Shown here: positions 14,134 through 21,477 of the stretch, piece by piece
Position numbering within the stretch: position 1 is the stretch's first letter
Layout: each line of letters opens with the position of its first letter
Source of the DNA: a virus
IMG/VR virus record: IMGVR_UViG_3300044858_000542
Span: 1-23,445 of that record
DNA: 23,445 nt
Reading direction: 5' to 3' (one strand)
The notes under the pieces: model-generated
The model's input: the letters and a program-made list of their open reading frames with translations, nothing else
Databases searched by the model: none
Told to the model about the DNA's origin: nothing
Made by a program: the position numbers and the translations under genes

Positions 14134-15305
14134 TAGTGATTCCAGACTTTCACATCGTCAAACTGCTGAGCAAACTTGCGTGATGTTTCTGAGTAGCGGC
14201 CTTCTTCTTTTGTTACCTGATAAGCCTTCTCTAGTTGTTGAGCGATTGACGAGATATAAGGAATCTTCCACCATGCAATCTGCGCCTCATCCCAGAACAA
14301 CTGTCCTTGAACCTTGAAGCCATCTTCTGCCACTAAATCCCTCGGCCCAGTCCAGTCGGATGCGATGACTCTTGTGCCACAGGCTTGCGCCTCAATGATT
14401 GGAATTTCAAATCCCCCACCGAGCGAAACCTGCAACACAACATCCGCAGCCGAGTAGAAGCCGGCTAGGTCTTTCGGATCAACACCTAAGCGGTAGTCGA
14501 TGGGGTCAGGGAAAATAACAGAACTCATGTCAAGCCCGCAAGCCTCAGCTAGTCGGGGAAGATGGAAGCCTCCATAAACACCCTTCGGTTCGGTGTGGAC
14601 ATAGAGATAAGCGTTTGGGTGTGTTTGTCGGAACATTGCAAAAGCCATGAAAGCCTCAGCGAAAGCCTTGCGATGAATTGACTTGTTTGCTTTGTTAGCT
14701 GCATTCATTACGACTAGGAAGTCATCTTCCTTGACACCCAAAAACTCTCTGCCGTCTTGCTTGCCAATCTTGTCGGTGCGCTTGAAGGTGTTGACTGTAT
14801 CTACCGAGTGCGGAATGTAGATTCCCTCGATGCCGACATCTTGCAGTTGCTCCATGCCGAAGGGTGACATTGCGATCGGTTGAACATTGTCTTTGTCTAG
14901 CCAACGCTTGACCGCAGGAGGCATTGAGATATGGTCTAGCGGTGTCCAGCTCAGAATATTGGGCCACTCTTCTGTCGGCCACATCTCAGGCTTTAGAACC
15001 CAGACATCGCAAAGAGTCAGGATGTAATCTTTCCAATCCTTGTTCATCATTTGCATCTTGTGTCCGACTGCAAGTGAATCCTGTGACATTGGCTCATAGC
15101 CTCTTGCGTAGTGTGGAATTTCTCCGTAAGGGGTTTTGTGTGTTGAGTTGTTGCCCTCTAGTCCGTAGTTCGAGACATGAGCAACATTCGCTCCATGCTT
15201 TGCAAGATTGTCAATCAGTTGCCCGATCTGCATTCCGTAACCTGTTGGCTGGTATGGCGAATTGGAGAAGGTTGTAACTGTTAGGTCTAACTGCTCTGGC
15301 TTCAT
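14103..15305 (-). CDS. GT-B glycosyltransferase, GT4-like
   Basis: From ATG 15305 the protein has 400 residues. The C-terminal half holds FPDPIDYRLGVDPKDLAGFY, then SAADVVLQVSLGGGFEIPII and EAQACGTRVIAS, the donor-binding fold with the E-x5-E-like motif of GT4 enzymes. The N-terminal half (NSPYQPTGYGMQIGQLIDNL) has the acceptor-side G-x-G-x-x-x-x-x-L pattern. It would transfer a sugar from a nucleotide donor with a GT-B two-domain fold. AGGAA lies five bases before this ATG, so it is chosen over an in-frame GTG at 15326. It is the first gene of the sugar island, just after the MCP terminator. Confidence 0.8.
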   Translation of the reverse strand: MKPEQLDLTVTTFSNSPYQPTGYGMQIGQLIDNLAKHGANVAHVSNYGLEGNNSTHKTPYGEIPHYARGYEPMSQDSLAVGHKMQMMNKDWKDYILTLCDVWVLKPEMWPTEEWPNILSWTPLDHISMPPAVKRWLDKDNVQPIAMSPFGMEQLQDVGIEGIYIPHSVDTVNTFKRTDKIGKQDGREFLGVKEDDFLVVMNAANKANKSIHRKAFAEAFMAFAMFRQTHPNAYLYVHTEPKGVYGGFHLPRLAEACGLDMSSVIFPDPIDYRLGVDPKDLAGFYSAADVVLQVSLGGGFEIPIIEAQACGTRVIASDWTGPRDLVAEDGFKVQGQLFWDEAQIAWWKIPYISSIAQQLEKAYQVTKEEGRYSETSRKFAQQFDDVKVWNHYWLPFLKTLV

Positions 15306-15336
15306 AAATTCCTTTCTTCCCCCCACAATAGCAAAA

Positions 15337-15359
15337 TCCCCCGACTTTGTGCCGGGGGA
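15337..15359 (-). terminator. Rho-independent terminator after the major capsid gene
   Basis: On the minus strand TCCCCCG, a nine-base loop and CGGGGGA form a seven-base stem followed by TTTTGCTATT. It lies 24 bases past the MCP stop and before the sugar island, so it probably limits read-through from the capsid gene. Confidence 0.78.
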
Positions 15360-15382
15360 CTTGCCTAGATTTCTAAGGTTGA

Positions 15383-16555
15383 CTATGCAGCCGAGCCTCT
15401 GAAAATCTTGAAGTGCTCTTGGTGGGACAGGTTTCCGTCAACACGAATCATGAAACGGAAGACTGCAAGGTCGTTAGCGAACTTGAAGTCATCGCTCCTA
15501 TCGACTCGCAATCCGCCGGCTAGACGAATTTTGTATGACGGGAGATACCCGTAGCCCACGCTTGCCGAAGCCGATCCAACTGCTGCCATTCCGGGGTTCT
15601 CGAATACTGGGTATCCAAGCAGTCTGTCTGCGGTTGCGCCATTTAGACCCGGCTCGAATAGGTAGTATCCGTCAGTGGTCTTTAGCTTGCGAGCGTTGCG
15701 GATTGCAGATGGGGCCATGAGGAAGCCAGTTCCCGGCAATCTGCGAACAGCACCATCAACCGAGTAAACAAGGTCAATGAGCTGGTCAGCGGTGAATAGA
15801 CCACCTGCGATTGTTCCAGAAACTCCAGTTCCAGCAGCGGTTACGATACCGGTTGGCTGAGAAGATCCAGAACCAGTGGTTAGAGCAGCGTTAACTGCAA
15901 CACCGATTGAGTTACCAGCGGCACGAGCTAGAACCTCAGCGATGTCAACACCGCTGTCTTCGATCAGCTCACGAGCAACTGGAACTAGGAATGCATACTT
16001 GTATGCGCCTAGAGTGATGGAGCTGAAGGTTGGCTCTGACTCGTCAATGGTTGCGCCTGCGGTCTCAAGAACAGCAGTTGCGTAGTTGGTCAGAACTGGA
16101 ATCTTCAGGTCTTCTCCGCCAGCGGTCTCGAAGCGCTCTCCGAGGTCTAGCATTGGGCCAACCTCACGAGCTAGGTCATACACTCTTGCAACGAAGGACT
16201 GAGGAACAACTCCACCAGCATTTGATGGGGTTAGAGTTCCACGAGTCTCAAAGTTGTGAGAACGAATCTCACCCTTTGCAAGCGAACGAACATAGTCGTA
16301 GTCGGACTTTGATACTTCTGAAACATCGAAGCCAGAAGTTGCAGCAGCGGCCTTAGCCTCACGCTCTTCTGCCTTGCGGATGGTTTCGATTGCGGCTGCT
16401 CTCTCGTCAAGGTCTGCGTTGATGCGGTCGAACTTGCTCTGCTCTTCAGCAGTCAAGTCTCTCTTCTCAGCAGCAGCGGAGTCAAGCAGGGCCTTTGCTT
16501 CCTCCCATGCCTTAGCACGAGCCTCAGCCTGAGCCTTAATAAAGGACTGTGACAT
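15383..16555 (-). CDS. Major capsid protein, HK97 fold
   Basis: The 390-residue protein has an N-terminal coiled-coil scaffold (delta-like) region to about residue 95, with alternating A, E, K and R. The shell domain then starts near TLTPSNAGGVVPQSF and runs through LGAYKYAFLVPVARELIEDS, LPGTGFLMAP and DDFKFANDLAVFRFMIRVDG, all typical of HK97-type capsid proteins. The prohead protease probably removes the N-terminal part around residues 95-110. AGGAGA before the ATG is a strong ribosome site. The gene is flanked by two terminators and has its own candidate promoter, which suggests a separate strong transcript. Confidence 0.92.
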   Translation of the reverse strand: MSQSFIKAQAEARAKAWEEAKALLDSAAAEKRDLTAEEQSKFDRINADLDERAAAIETIRKAEEREAKAAAATSGFDVSEVSKSDYDYVRSLAKGEIRSHNFETRGTLTPSNAGGVVPQSFVARVYDLAREVGPMLDLGERFETAGGEDLKIPVLTNYATAVLETAGATIDESEPTFSSITLGAYKYAFLVPVARELIEDSGVDIAEVLARAAGNSIGVAVNAALTTGSGSSQPTGIVTAAGTGVSGTIAGGLFTADQLIDLVYSVDGAVRRLPGTGFLMAPSAIRNARKLKTTDGYYLFEPGLNGATADRLLGYPVFENPGMAAVGSASASVGYGYLPSYKIRLAGGLRVDRSDDFKFANDLAVFRFMIRVDGNLSHQEHFKIFRGSAA

Positions 16556-16584
16556 TTTGGTCTCCTAATAGTTTTATTTGACTT

Positions 16585-16606
16585 CAGCTGCGCTGACGCA
16601 GAACTG
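16585..16606 (-). other. Leader hairpin before the major capsid gene
   Basis: On the minus strand CAG-TT-CTGCG-TCAG-CGCAG-CTG folds into a GC-rich stem of eight pairs with a two-base bulge and a four-base loop. It lies about 30 bases before the MCP start and leaves the AGGAGA site free. It could protect the mRNA 5' end or bind a regulator. Confidence 0.45.
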
Positions 16607-16634
16607 AAACAGGCGGTGCTTACACTCAACCCTG

Positions 16635-16640
16635 TTTATA
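16635..16640 (-). promoter_or_regulatory. Candidate -10 box for the major capsid gene
   Basis: TATAAA on the minus strand (five of six to TATAAT) lies just after the terminator at 16657-16690. It would start RNA near 16628, giving a leader of about 73 bases that includes the hairpin at 16585-16606. No clear -35 box is seen. Confidence 0.33.
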
Positions 16641-16656
16641 TCTTAGCAAAAGGAAA

Positions 16657-16690
16657 ACCCCAGAGGTAGAAAGGATAGACCCTCTGGGGT
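16657..16690 (-). terminator. Rho-independent terminator ending the head operon
   Basis: ACCCCAGAGG and CCTCTGGGGT make a perfect ten-base stem with a 14-base loop. On the minus strand it is followed by TTTTCCTTTTG, a good terminator tail. It separates the terminase-to-protease genes from the MCP. Confidence 0.85.
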
Positions 16691-16712
16691 GGTTACTCGC
16701 TAAACCTTGCGA

Positions 16713-16937
16713 TCAGGGGATTCGCTTTTCAGTTGGTTCAATGATGCGAGTTTCCTTTATAGCGGCATACGCCGATGCGCCGCTGTTTCTATCGCTGTCA
16801 GCTTTGACTGCGACATCTTTGTTGTCTAGCTTCCAAATGGCTTCAGCCCACTTGTCTGCTAGTGAGTAAATCTCTCCAACGCTAGGGTCTCCTGCGATTG
16901 CGAGAATGGTTTGCTTGATTTGTTCTTTGCTTGCCAT
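16713..16937 (-). CDS. Small hypothetical head-module protein
   Basis: This 74-residue protein has a helical first half (KEQIKQTILAIAGDPSVGEI, then LADKWAEAIWKLD) and a charged, probably loose second half. It is not recognised as a known family. It lies between prohead protease and MCP and shares a TAATG overlap with the protease stop. Small genes at this place in other actinophages are structural or decoration proteins, or are of unknown use. It is the last gene before the terminator at 16657-16690. Confidence 0.7.
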   Translation of the reverse strand: MASKEQIKQTILAIAGDPSVGEIYSLADKWAEAIWKLDNKDVAVKADSDRNSGASAYAAIKETRIIEPTEKRIP

Positions 16938-18454
16938 TAGTTTCTCTTTAGTAGTAGGTCAAGCTGTTTGCGCTTTAGGTCGAGCAGGTTTGGCTCTTCG
17001 GTCTTTTCTTCTTCTACCTGCGTCACAGGGGAAAGAGTGTCAACAACCTTCTTGATTAGTTCTGCCTCGGTGTCTGACAAATCAGAGCCTTCCTCTAGCT
17101 TGAGGACTGCATCAGCCAAAGCATCAGCATCAACCTGCGCTCTAGTTGCTACCTTGTCGAGTGAGCGAACCATTGCCTCGGTTGCGGCATAAGCAGGAAA
17201 AGCAACAATGCTTGTCTCAAAAAGTCTTACGCTCTTGAGAGTGCGCTGTGTCATTTCTTGATTCCATGAGTCTTTGATAACTGAGAAGCCAAAGCTCATC
17301 TTGTTTAGGTCTCCTCGGCGGAGTAGCTCAGCCATGTCTCGACCATCGGAAGTGTTTGGCAGGCTTGCTTCTACTCTGAGACCAACCTCGTCTTCATAGA
17401 GCTTCATTGTGCCTGAGCGAGTAGATGCAAGAACTCGGCCTGTGTCGTGATTGACCAACAGCTTGACATCGTTGCGAGAGCGTAGCGAGCGGCGGAATGC
17501 GCCGGGTTCGATGGTCTCGACAAAGCCACCCAAGTCTTCTGATGGGGAGTTGAACTTTGCAGCGTAACCAATGAAGGTCATGCCATCGCCCTCGGCTCTT
17601 AGCTCAAAGTCAGCGTCAAAGTTTCTGGTTTCTTGCTTCATGTTTGCTCTCTCTTGCTCGGCTTCTAGTCTAGTCTTTACACCTTCTGCATAAGCCATCG
17701 CTCGTCTTGCAGATCGCTTAGTTGTTCCGCCACCCCATAGAGCCATTGCAACAACTCCGGGTGATGGGAAGTTTTCTGATGAAGGGTTGGCATCAGGTGA
17801 ATCTAAATCTCCCAAGTGTCTCGCAATCCAAGCTGCAATCCGAACCCACTTGTCGGCGGAGACATTTCCCTCAGCCATTGCTCTAGCTTCTCTGATTGTG
17901 CGATCTACTAGACCATCTCCGCCAAGCCCCTCTTCATACCATTGCAAACCTCTGCGAGCAGATGCCCTCATGTAGGCAGGTGCAGTCAGGTCAACCTGAC
18001 GAACCTCGTCATCGTCTTCATCGTCTTCATCCATCGGTTCTGGCAGCGGGTCAATCTTTGTCAGCGTTGAGAACTTGTGTCCGACATAAACATCGGTATC
18101 ATCCCAACCACCTTCTACTCTTTGGTAAACCTGAATCAAAGCGGCAGGGTCATCGGGAGTGCCTGTGATTGTGAATGATGAGTCTGGAACATTTATTGTT
18201 CCGTCTCGCTCAATCTGGACAATCTCGCCTCTAGCTCGACCGCCCGATGTGTTCCAAGAAACATAATCGCCAACCTCAAGCTCGTTTGGTCTCGCTCTTT
18301 CTCCGCCGGGTTCGATGCCCTCAGAGATTGAGACAGCGACCATCTGGTCAATGGCATCTTGCTTGGTTGTGTGGCAACCAATCACTTCGCCGTCTTCTTT
18401 TACAGTTGCCCAACCTGAGCAGTCAGGTGATTGATCAGTTATGAAGTATGGCAT
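16937..18454 (-). CDS. Fused prohead protease with tudor-like N-terminal domain
   Basis: The 505-residue protein has several parts. Residues 57-111 (ELEVGDYVSWNTSGGRARGE, then IVQIERDG) resemble the tudor-like DUF2945 domain. Residues 139-150 are almost all D and E. Residues 157-265 form a helical domain (LGGDGLVDRTIREARAMAEG). Residues 280-435 are the HK97 prohead protease, with H336 (VNHD), S387 (KMSFGF) and E413 (LFETS) as the likely catalytic set. The rest, 436-505, is a charged coiled helix. The protease cuts the capsid scaffold region during maturation. M272 may be an internal start. The gene is joined to both neighbours by TAATG overlaps. Confidence 0.88.
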   Translation of the reverse strand: MPYFITDQSPDCSGWATVKEDGEVIGCHTTKQDAIDQMVAVSISEGIEPGGERARPNELEVGDYVSWNTSGGRARGEIVQIERDGTINVPDSSFTITGTPDDPAALIQVYQRVEGGWDDTDVYVGHKFSTLTKIDPLPEPMDEDDEDDDEVRQVDLTAPAYMRASARRGLQWYEEGLGGDGLVDRTIREARAMAEGNVSADKWVRIAAWIARHLGDLDSPDANPSSENFPSPGVVAMALWGGGTTKRSARRAMAYAEGVKTRLEAEQERANMKQETRNFDADFELRAEGDGMTFIGYAAKFNSPSEDLGGFVETIEPGAFRRSLRSRNDVKLLVNHDTGRVLASTRSGTMKLYEDEVGLRVEASLPNTSDGRDMAELLRRGDLNKMSFGFSVIKDSWNQEMTQRTLKSVRLFETSIVAFPAYAATEAMVRSLDKVATRAQVDADALADAVLKLEEGSDLSDTEAELIKKVVDTLSPVTQVEEEKTEEPNLLDLKRKQLDLLLKRN

Positions 18455-19377
18455 TAGCCGAGCCTCGCATTCACAGTTATTGTTCCCCCTAGTGCAACCG
18501 CTGTGCCGTTGATTGTGATGCCTCCTGCGGTTGTGTTGATGCTGATCGTCTGCGTTTCAGCGTTGTAAACAATCGGCGATGTTGCGGCTACAACTCCAGC
18601 AGGTCCTTGTGGTCCAGTCGCTCCGGTTGCACCCTGCGGTCCAGTAGGGCCTGTCGGTCCTGTCGCTCCCGTAGCTCCAGTTGCTCCGGTTGGTCCAGCA
18701 GGTCCAGTTTCGCCTTGAATACCCTGTGGGCCTTGTGCGCCAGTCGGGCCAGTAGAACCAGCAGGGCCAGTTGCACCAGTATTGCCTGTGTCACCTTTAT
18801 CGCCCTTGTCACCCTTGAGTCCCTGAATACCTTGCTCACCCTGTATGCCTTGTGCGCCTTGTGGTCCTGTTGCTCCAGTTGCTCCTGTTGGACCTGTGTT
18901 GCCTGTGTCCCCCTTGTCACCCTTATCTCCCTTTAGTCCTTGAATACCTTGAGGGCCAGTTGCGCCGGTAGCTCCAGTTGCGCCTGTTGCTCCGGTATCG
19001 CCCTTGTCACCTTTGTCTCCCTTTTCGCCCTGCGGCCCAGTTGCACCTTGAGGCCCTGTAGCACCAGTCAATCCTTGAATACCCTGAATGCCTTGCGTTC
19101 CCTGAAGTCCTCTTGGGATGACAAGACTCAAAGTCTGGTTAGGTGCTGTGCCTGTAATTGTTGCGCCTGCATCGCCACCCGGTGCGCTGGCTGTGACAGT
19201 TCCAATGGTTAGCGTGTTGGCTGGTCCGAGCTGACCTTGTATTCCCTGCGGTCCTTGTGGCCCAGAGTTTCCAAGAGTGACACTTGTAGAAGTCTCAATG
19301 ACCGAAACATCAACGCTAGTTTCCGTAACTGTGAGCGTTGAATTGGTTTCAGTTATTGCGACAACTGACCGAGACAT
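18454..19377 (-). CDS. Collagen-like fibre protein
   Basis: The 307-residue protein has a non-repeat N-terminal part with a short [14 protein letters not shown] patch at 39-52. It then has 57 unbroken Gly-X-Y triplets at residues 90-260, with three copies of a [11 protein letters not shown] unit, and a C-terminal beta domain ([14 protein letters not shown]). Gly-X-Y runs fold into a collagen triple helix, so a trimeric fibre is expected; bacteria lack proline hydroxylation, and charged K/D pairs often give stability instead. It sits between portal and protease genes, so it may be a capsid fibre rather than a tail fibre. It is joined to both neighbours by TAATG. Confidence 0.85.
   Translation of the reverse strand: MSRSVVAITETNSTLTVTETSVDVSVIETSTSVTLGNSGPQGPQGIQGQLGPANTLTIGTVTASAPGGDAGATITGTAPNQTLSLVIPRGLQGTQGIQGIQGLTGATGPQGATGPQGEKGDKGDKGDTGATGATGATGATGPQGIQGLKGDKGDKGDTGNTGPTGATGATGPQGAQGIQGEQGIQGLKGDKGDKGDTGNTGATGPAGSTGPTGAQGPQGIQGETGPAGPTGATGATGATGPTGPTGPQGATGATGPQGPAGVVAATSPIVYNAETQTISINTTAGGITINGTAVALGGTITVNARLG
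18598..19110 (-). repeat. Gly-X-Y coding repeat (57 triplets)
   Basis: This DNA stretch codes the unbroken collagen-like run. Units are near-repeats of nine to 30 bases, so the region is prone to length change by slippage or recombination. It also creates false open frames on both strands. Confidence 0.9.
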
Positions 19378-19721
19378 TACCGAGTGACCTGCGCTTCGAC
19401 TGAGAAATTGCCTTGAACAAGTCTCGTGATGGCAGAGCCAGAGTTCAATTCAAGGTCGTAAAGATATTGCCCTGCGACTATTGAACCCATTGTGTTTGCG
19501 CTGACGCTGATGTCAATAGTTCCAGCAGTTCCGCCGAGAGTTATTCCTGATCCATTCGTCAAGCTAAGAACTGGAGTTGATGCGTCATAGGCTTCTCTGA
19601 CCTGCATGGCTGCGGTGTAGTTAGTCAGATTGACCGCTGTGCCACCGATTGACCAACTCAGAGACAGGTCATAAGTTGCACCTTGATAAGCGGTGATGTT
19701 GTATCTGCCCGGTGTTATCAC
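19377..19721 (-). CDS. BppU-like beta protein, possible fibre attachment domain
   Basis: The 114-residue protein starts at GTG with a GTGA overlap. It has [20 protein letters not shown], then [20 protein letters not shown], the pattern of the N-terminal domain of baseplate upper (BppU-like) and related phage proteins that anchor fibres. Residues 60-110 complete a small beta sandwich. It is next to the collagen-like gene, so it may be the socket or base of that fibre. Family match is moderate; partnership with the fibre is inferred from the TAATG overlap. Confidence 0.65.
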   Translation of the reverse strand: MITPGRYNITAYQGATYDLSLSWSIGGTAVNLTNYTAAMQVREAYDASTPVLSLTNGSGITLGGTAGTIDISVSANTMGSIVAGQYLYDLELNSGSAITRLVQGNFSVEAQVTR

Positions 19722-19978
19722 TTGCTTAACCTCAGAACTCTCACATTTCTAGTTGCTCCGTCTGAGATACACCAGAGGCTATCTCCGGGTGTCAGATAAA
19801 ACTCTTCAGTTGTTTGCTTAGGAAGATTCAATCCTGTTGTAGTGGTGACATCGCTTCCGCCAAGATAAACAGTATGTTCTGAGTTGTTATGAATGTGAAC
19901 ACTTACAGGATTCGAGTCAGCAGGTGCAATTTGAGCTGCAACTGTTCCGATGCTGAAGTTGATTGCTAGTAGTCCCAT
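19718..19978 (-). CDS. Small beta-rich head-module protein
   Basis: The 86-residue protein is probably a small beta barrel (VSVHIHNNSEHTVYLGG, EFYLTPGDSLWCI). No family is recognised with certainty, though similar small proteins accompany fibre genes in other phages. It follows the portal directly: the portal TAA is immediately before this ATG, with GGAGGG inside the portal gene as ribosome site. It overlaps the next gene by four bases. A capsid decoration or fibre-base role is possible. Confidence 0.7.
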   Translation of the reverse strand: MGLLAINFSIGTVAAQIAPADSNPVSVHIHNNSEHTVYLGGSDVTTTTGLNLPKQTTEEFYLTPGDSLWCISDGATRNVRVLRLSK

Positions 19979-21334
19979 TTATCCCTCCGGGTAAACAGAT
20001 GTTGGGTCGGCTGGATTAATCTGTGCGACACCCTGAAGCTGAACGCTTGGAACGCCTGTGTGTGCGATTGGTGGCAAGCCCATAGCTGCAAGGGTCTCGG
20101 CAGGGTCAAAACCTGAGTTGATAAGTCGCTGTGCCATGAGAACTCTCTTGTCGGTTGCAGATAGGTCTGCTGCGTCAATGTTGACATTCGCAAGGGGCAC
20201 TCTGAGGATGTCTCCGCCGTCAATCTTTGACAGGCCTTCTGCGACACGAGCGTCATTGGTTGTCAGGATTCCAGCTTGGATTCCCTGCGAGTAAGCAGAG
20301 AAGCGAGATTGTGCATCGCCTCGAAGCAGGCTGTTCATGTTGAATTCAACAAATGCGCCCTGTCCGTTTGGATAGACCTGAAGCAAAGTTGAGAGTGAGT
20401 TCTCGATGATTGCAACATAAGGTCTGAGAGTGTGGGTCACAAACTCGATGGATGTCTGCTCAATGCTTGAGTAGGTGTTAGTTCCGGGCAGGTTCATCAG
20501 GTGAGATGGGATGTTCCAGATTCGACAGAGGTCTTCGATAAACATTCTGCGTGAGTCGAGAAGCTGTGACTCTTCTGGGTTGATGCCAATGTCTTTAATG
20601 TCCAGACCTGAGTGCAGAACGATTGTCTTGTGAGCTTTTCTCCAACCGCCATGACGAGCGTCAACCGACTTCGCCAGAAGCTTCGCCTGATCCTCTGTGA
20701 GCGACTGAGGTGTCACTAGAGCGTAGTTGCCCGATGCACCTTGTCCGAAGAAACGCTGAGCGTATGAGTCGAGAGCAAGTCCTAAGCCGAGAGCTTCTTT
20801 CATCGCCTCAACTCTTGAAACGCCTCGGATTGCGCCGGGTCGCATAACTGACTCGACAATGTGCAGAATTTCGTCAGAGGTGTAAGTCTTCTGGTCTTCT
20901 TCATAGACAAACATCACTCGACCATTGCGGTTGCGCTTGACCTCAATCTTGGTCGGGTTGAGAACCATCAGGTTAATGGGGAAGCCTTCCTCATCCCTAA
21001 AAATTCTCACGAATGCGTTTCCGTCAAGCATGAGCGAAGCGATGATTGAGCTAATGAATGGTGTGCGGTCAACAAAGGAAATGTCAGGTCGGTTCACCCA
21101 GTCAGGCTTCGGCCTCATTAGAAGTTTCTGTCCGTCTCTGCGAACCCAAGCATCCATCGGCAGGGTTGAGATTGTTCCAGCGATCAGCGAGATGGCAGCC
21201 GACACGCCTGCGAGTTTGTAGACATTGTCTTCGTCAATGAAAGTGCCTGAGTTGTTCTGAAGCTCAAAGTCAAGACCAGCACCCCAAAGGCTGTTAGGGG
21301 TTACTGCTCGCTTCTCGAAAATGTTTCCTAGCAT
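19979..21334 (-). CDS. Portal protein, HK97 family
   Basis: The protein has 451 residues from ATG 21334. It contains YKLAGVSAAISLIAGTISTL, LMLDGNAFVRIFRDEEGFPI, VLNPTKIEV, the DEILHI strand and GVSRVEAMKEALGLGLALDS, all hallmarks of HK97-type portals. The portal makes the 12-subunit ring through which DNA enters and leaves the capsid. The last 40 residues are loose and Pro-rich. An upstream TTG would add one residue, but the ATG is favoured by the TGATG overlap with the small membrane gene and by GAGG five bases upstream. Confidence 0.92.
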   Translation of the reverse strand: MLGNIFEKRAVTPNSLWGAGLDFELQNNSGTFIDEDNVYKLAGVSAAISLIAGTISTLPMDAWVRRDGQKLLMRPKPDWVNRPDISFVDRTPFISSIIASLMLDGNAFVRIFRDEEGFPINLMVLNPTKIEVKRNRNGRVMFVYEEDQKTYTSDEILHIVESVMRPGAIRGVSRVEAMKEALGLGLALDSYAQRFFGQGASGNYALVTPQSLTEDQAKLLAKSVDARHGGWRKAHKTIVLHSGLDIKDIGINPEESQLLDSRRMFIEDLCRIWNIPSHLMNLPGTNTYSSIEQTSIEFVTHTLRPYVAIIENSLSTLLQVYPNGQGAFVEFNMNSLLRGDAQSRFSAYSQGIQAGILTTNDARVAEGLSKIDGGDILRVPLANVNIDAADLSATDKRVLMAQRLINSGFDPAETLAAMGLPPIAHTGVPSVQLQGVAQINPADPTSVYPEG

Positions 21335-21477
21335 CAACGCCTCTCAATAGCTATGCCGAAGAGGATGGAGAAAGCTCCACCGACAATGATTCCCGCAGGG
21401 ATAAAAATAAGACCAACCCCGACACTTATGGCAATTGCCCCTGCAACCTGTAGAGCTGTGACCAATTTAGAAGACAT
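21334..21477 (-). CDS. Small membrane protein between terminase and portal
   Basis: This 47-residue gene reads MSSKLVTALQVAGAIAIS then VGVGLIFIPAGIIVGGAFSI and ends IERR. It has one or two hydrophobic spans over residues 8-44 and a basic tail. It overlaps the terminase gene by 12 bases and the portal ATG by one base (TGATG), so it lies in the operon without gaps. Very similar small Gly/Ile/Val membrane proteins sit at this exact place in many actinophages. Its function is unknown. It is short enough to be missed by length-limited gene calls. Confidence 0.8.
   Translation of the reverse strand: MSSKLVTALQVAGAIAISVGVGLIFIPAGIIVGGAFSILFGIAIERR

Noticed and set aside
15306-15326. Upstream GTG start for the GT-B gene
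   Set aside because: The in-frame ATG at 15305 has AGGAA at good spacing; the GTG sits in a G-run after the terminator.
18588-19212. Open frames on both strands across the collagen-like repeat
   Set aside because: They arise from the period-nine coding repeat, and the Gly-X-Y frame is unbroken and coupled to both neighbours.
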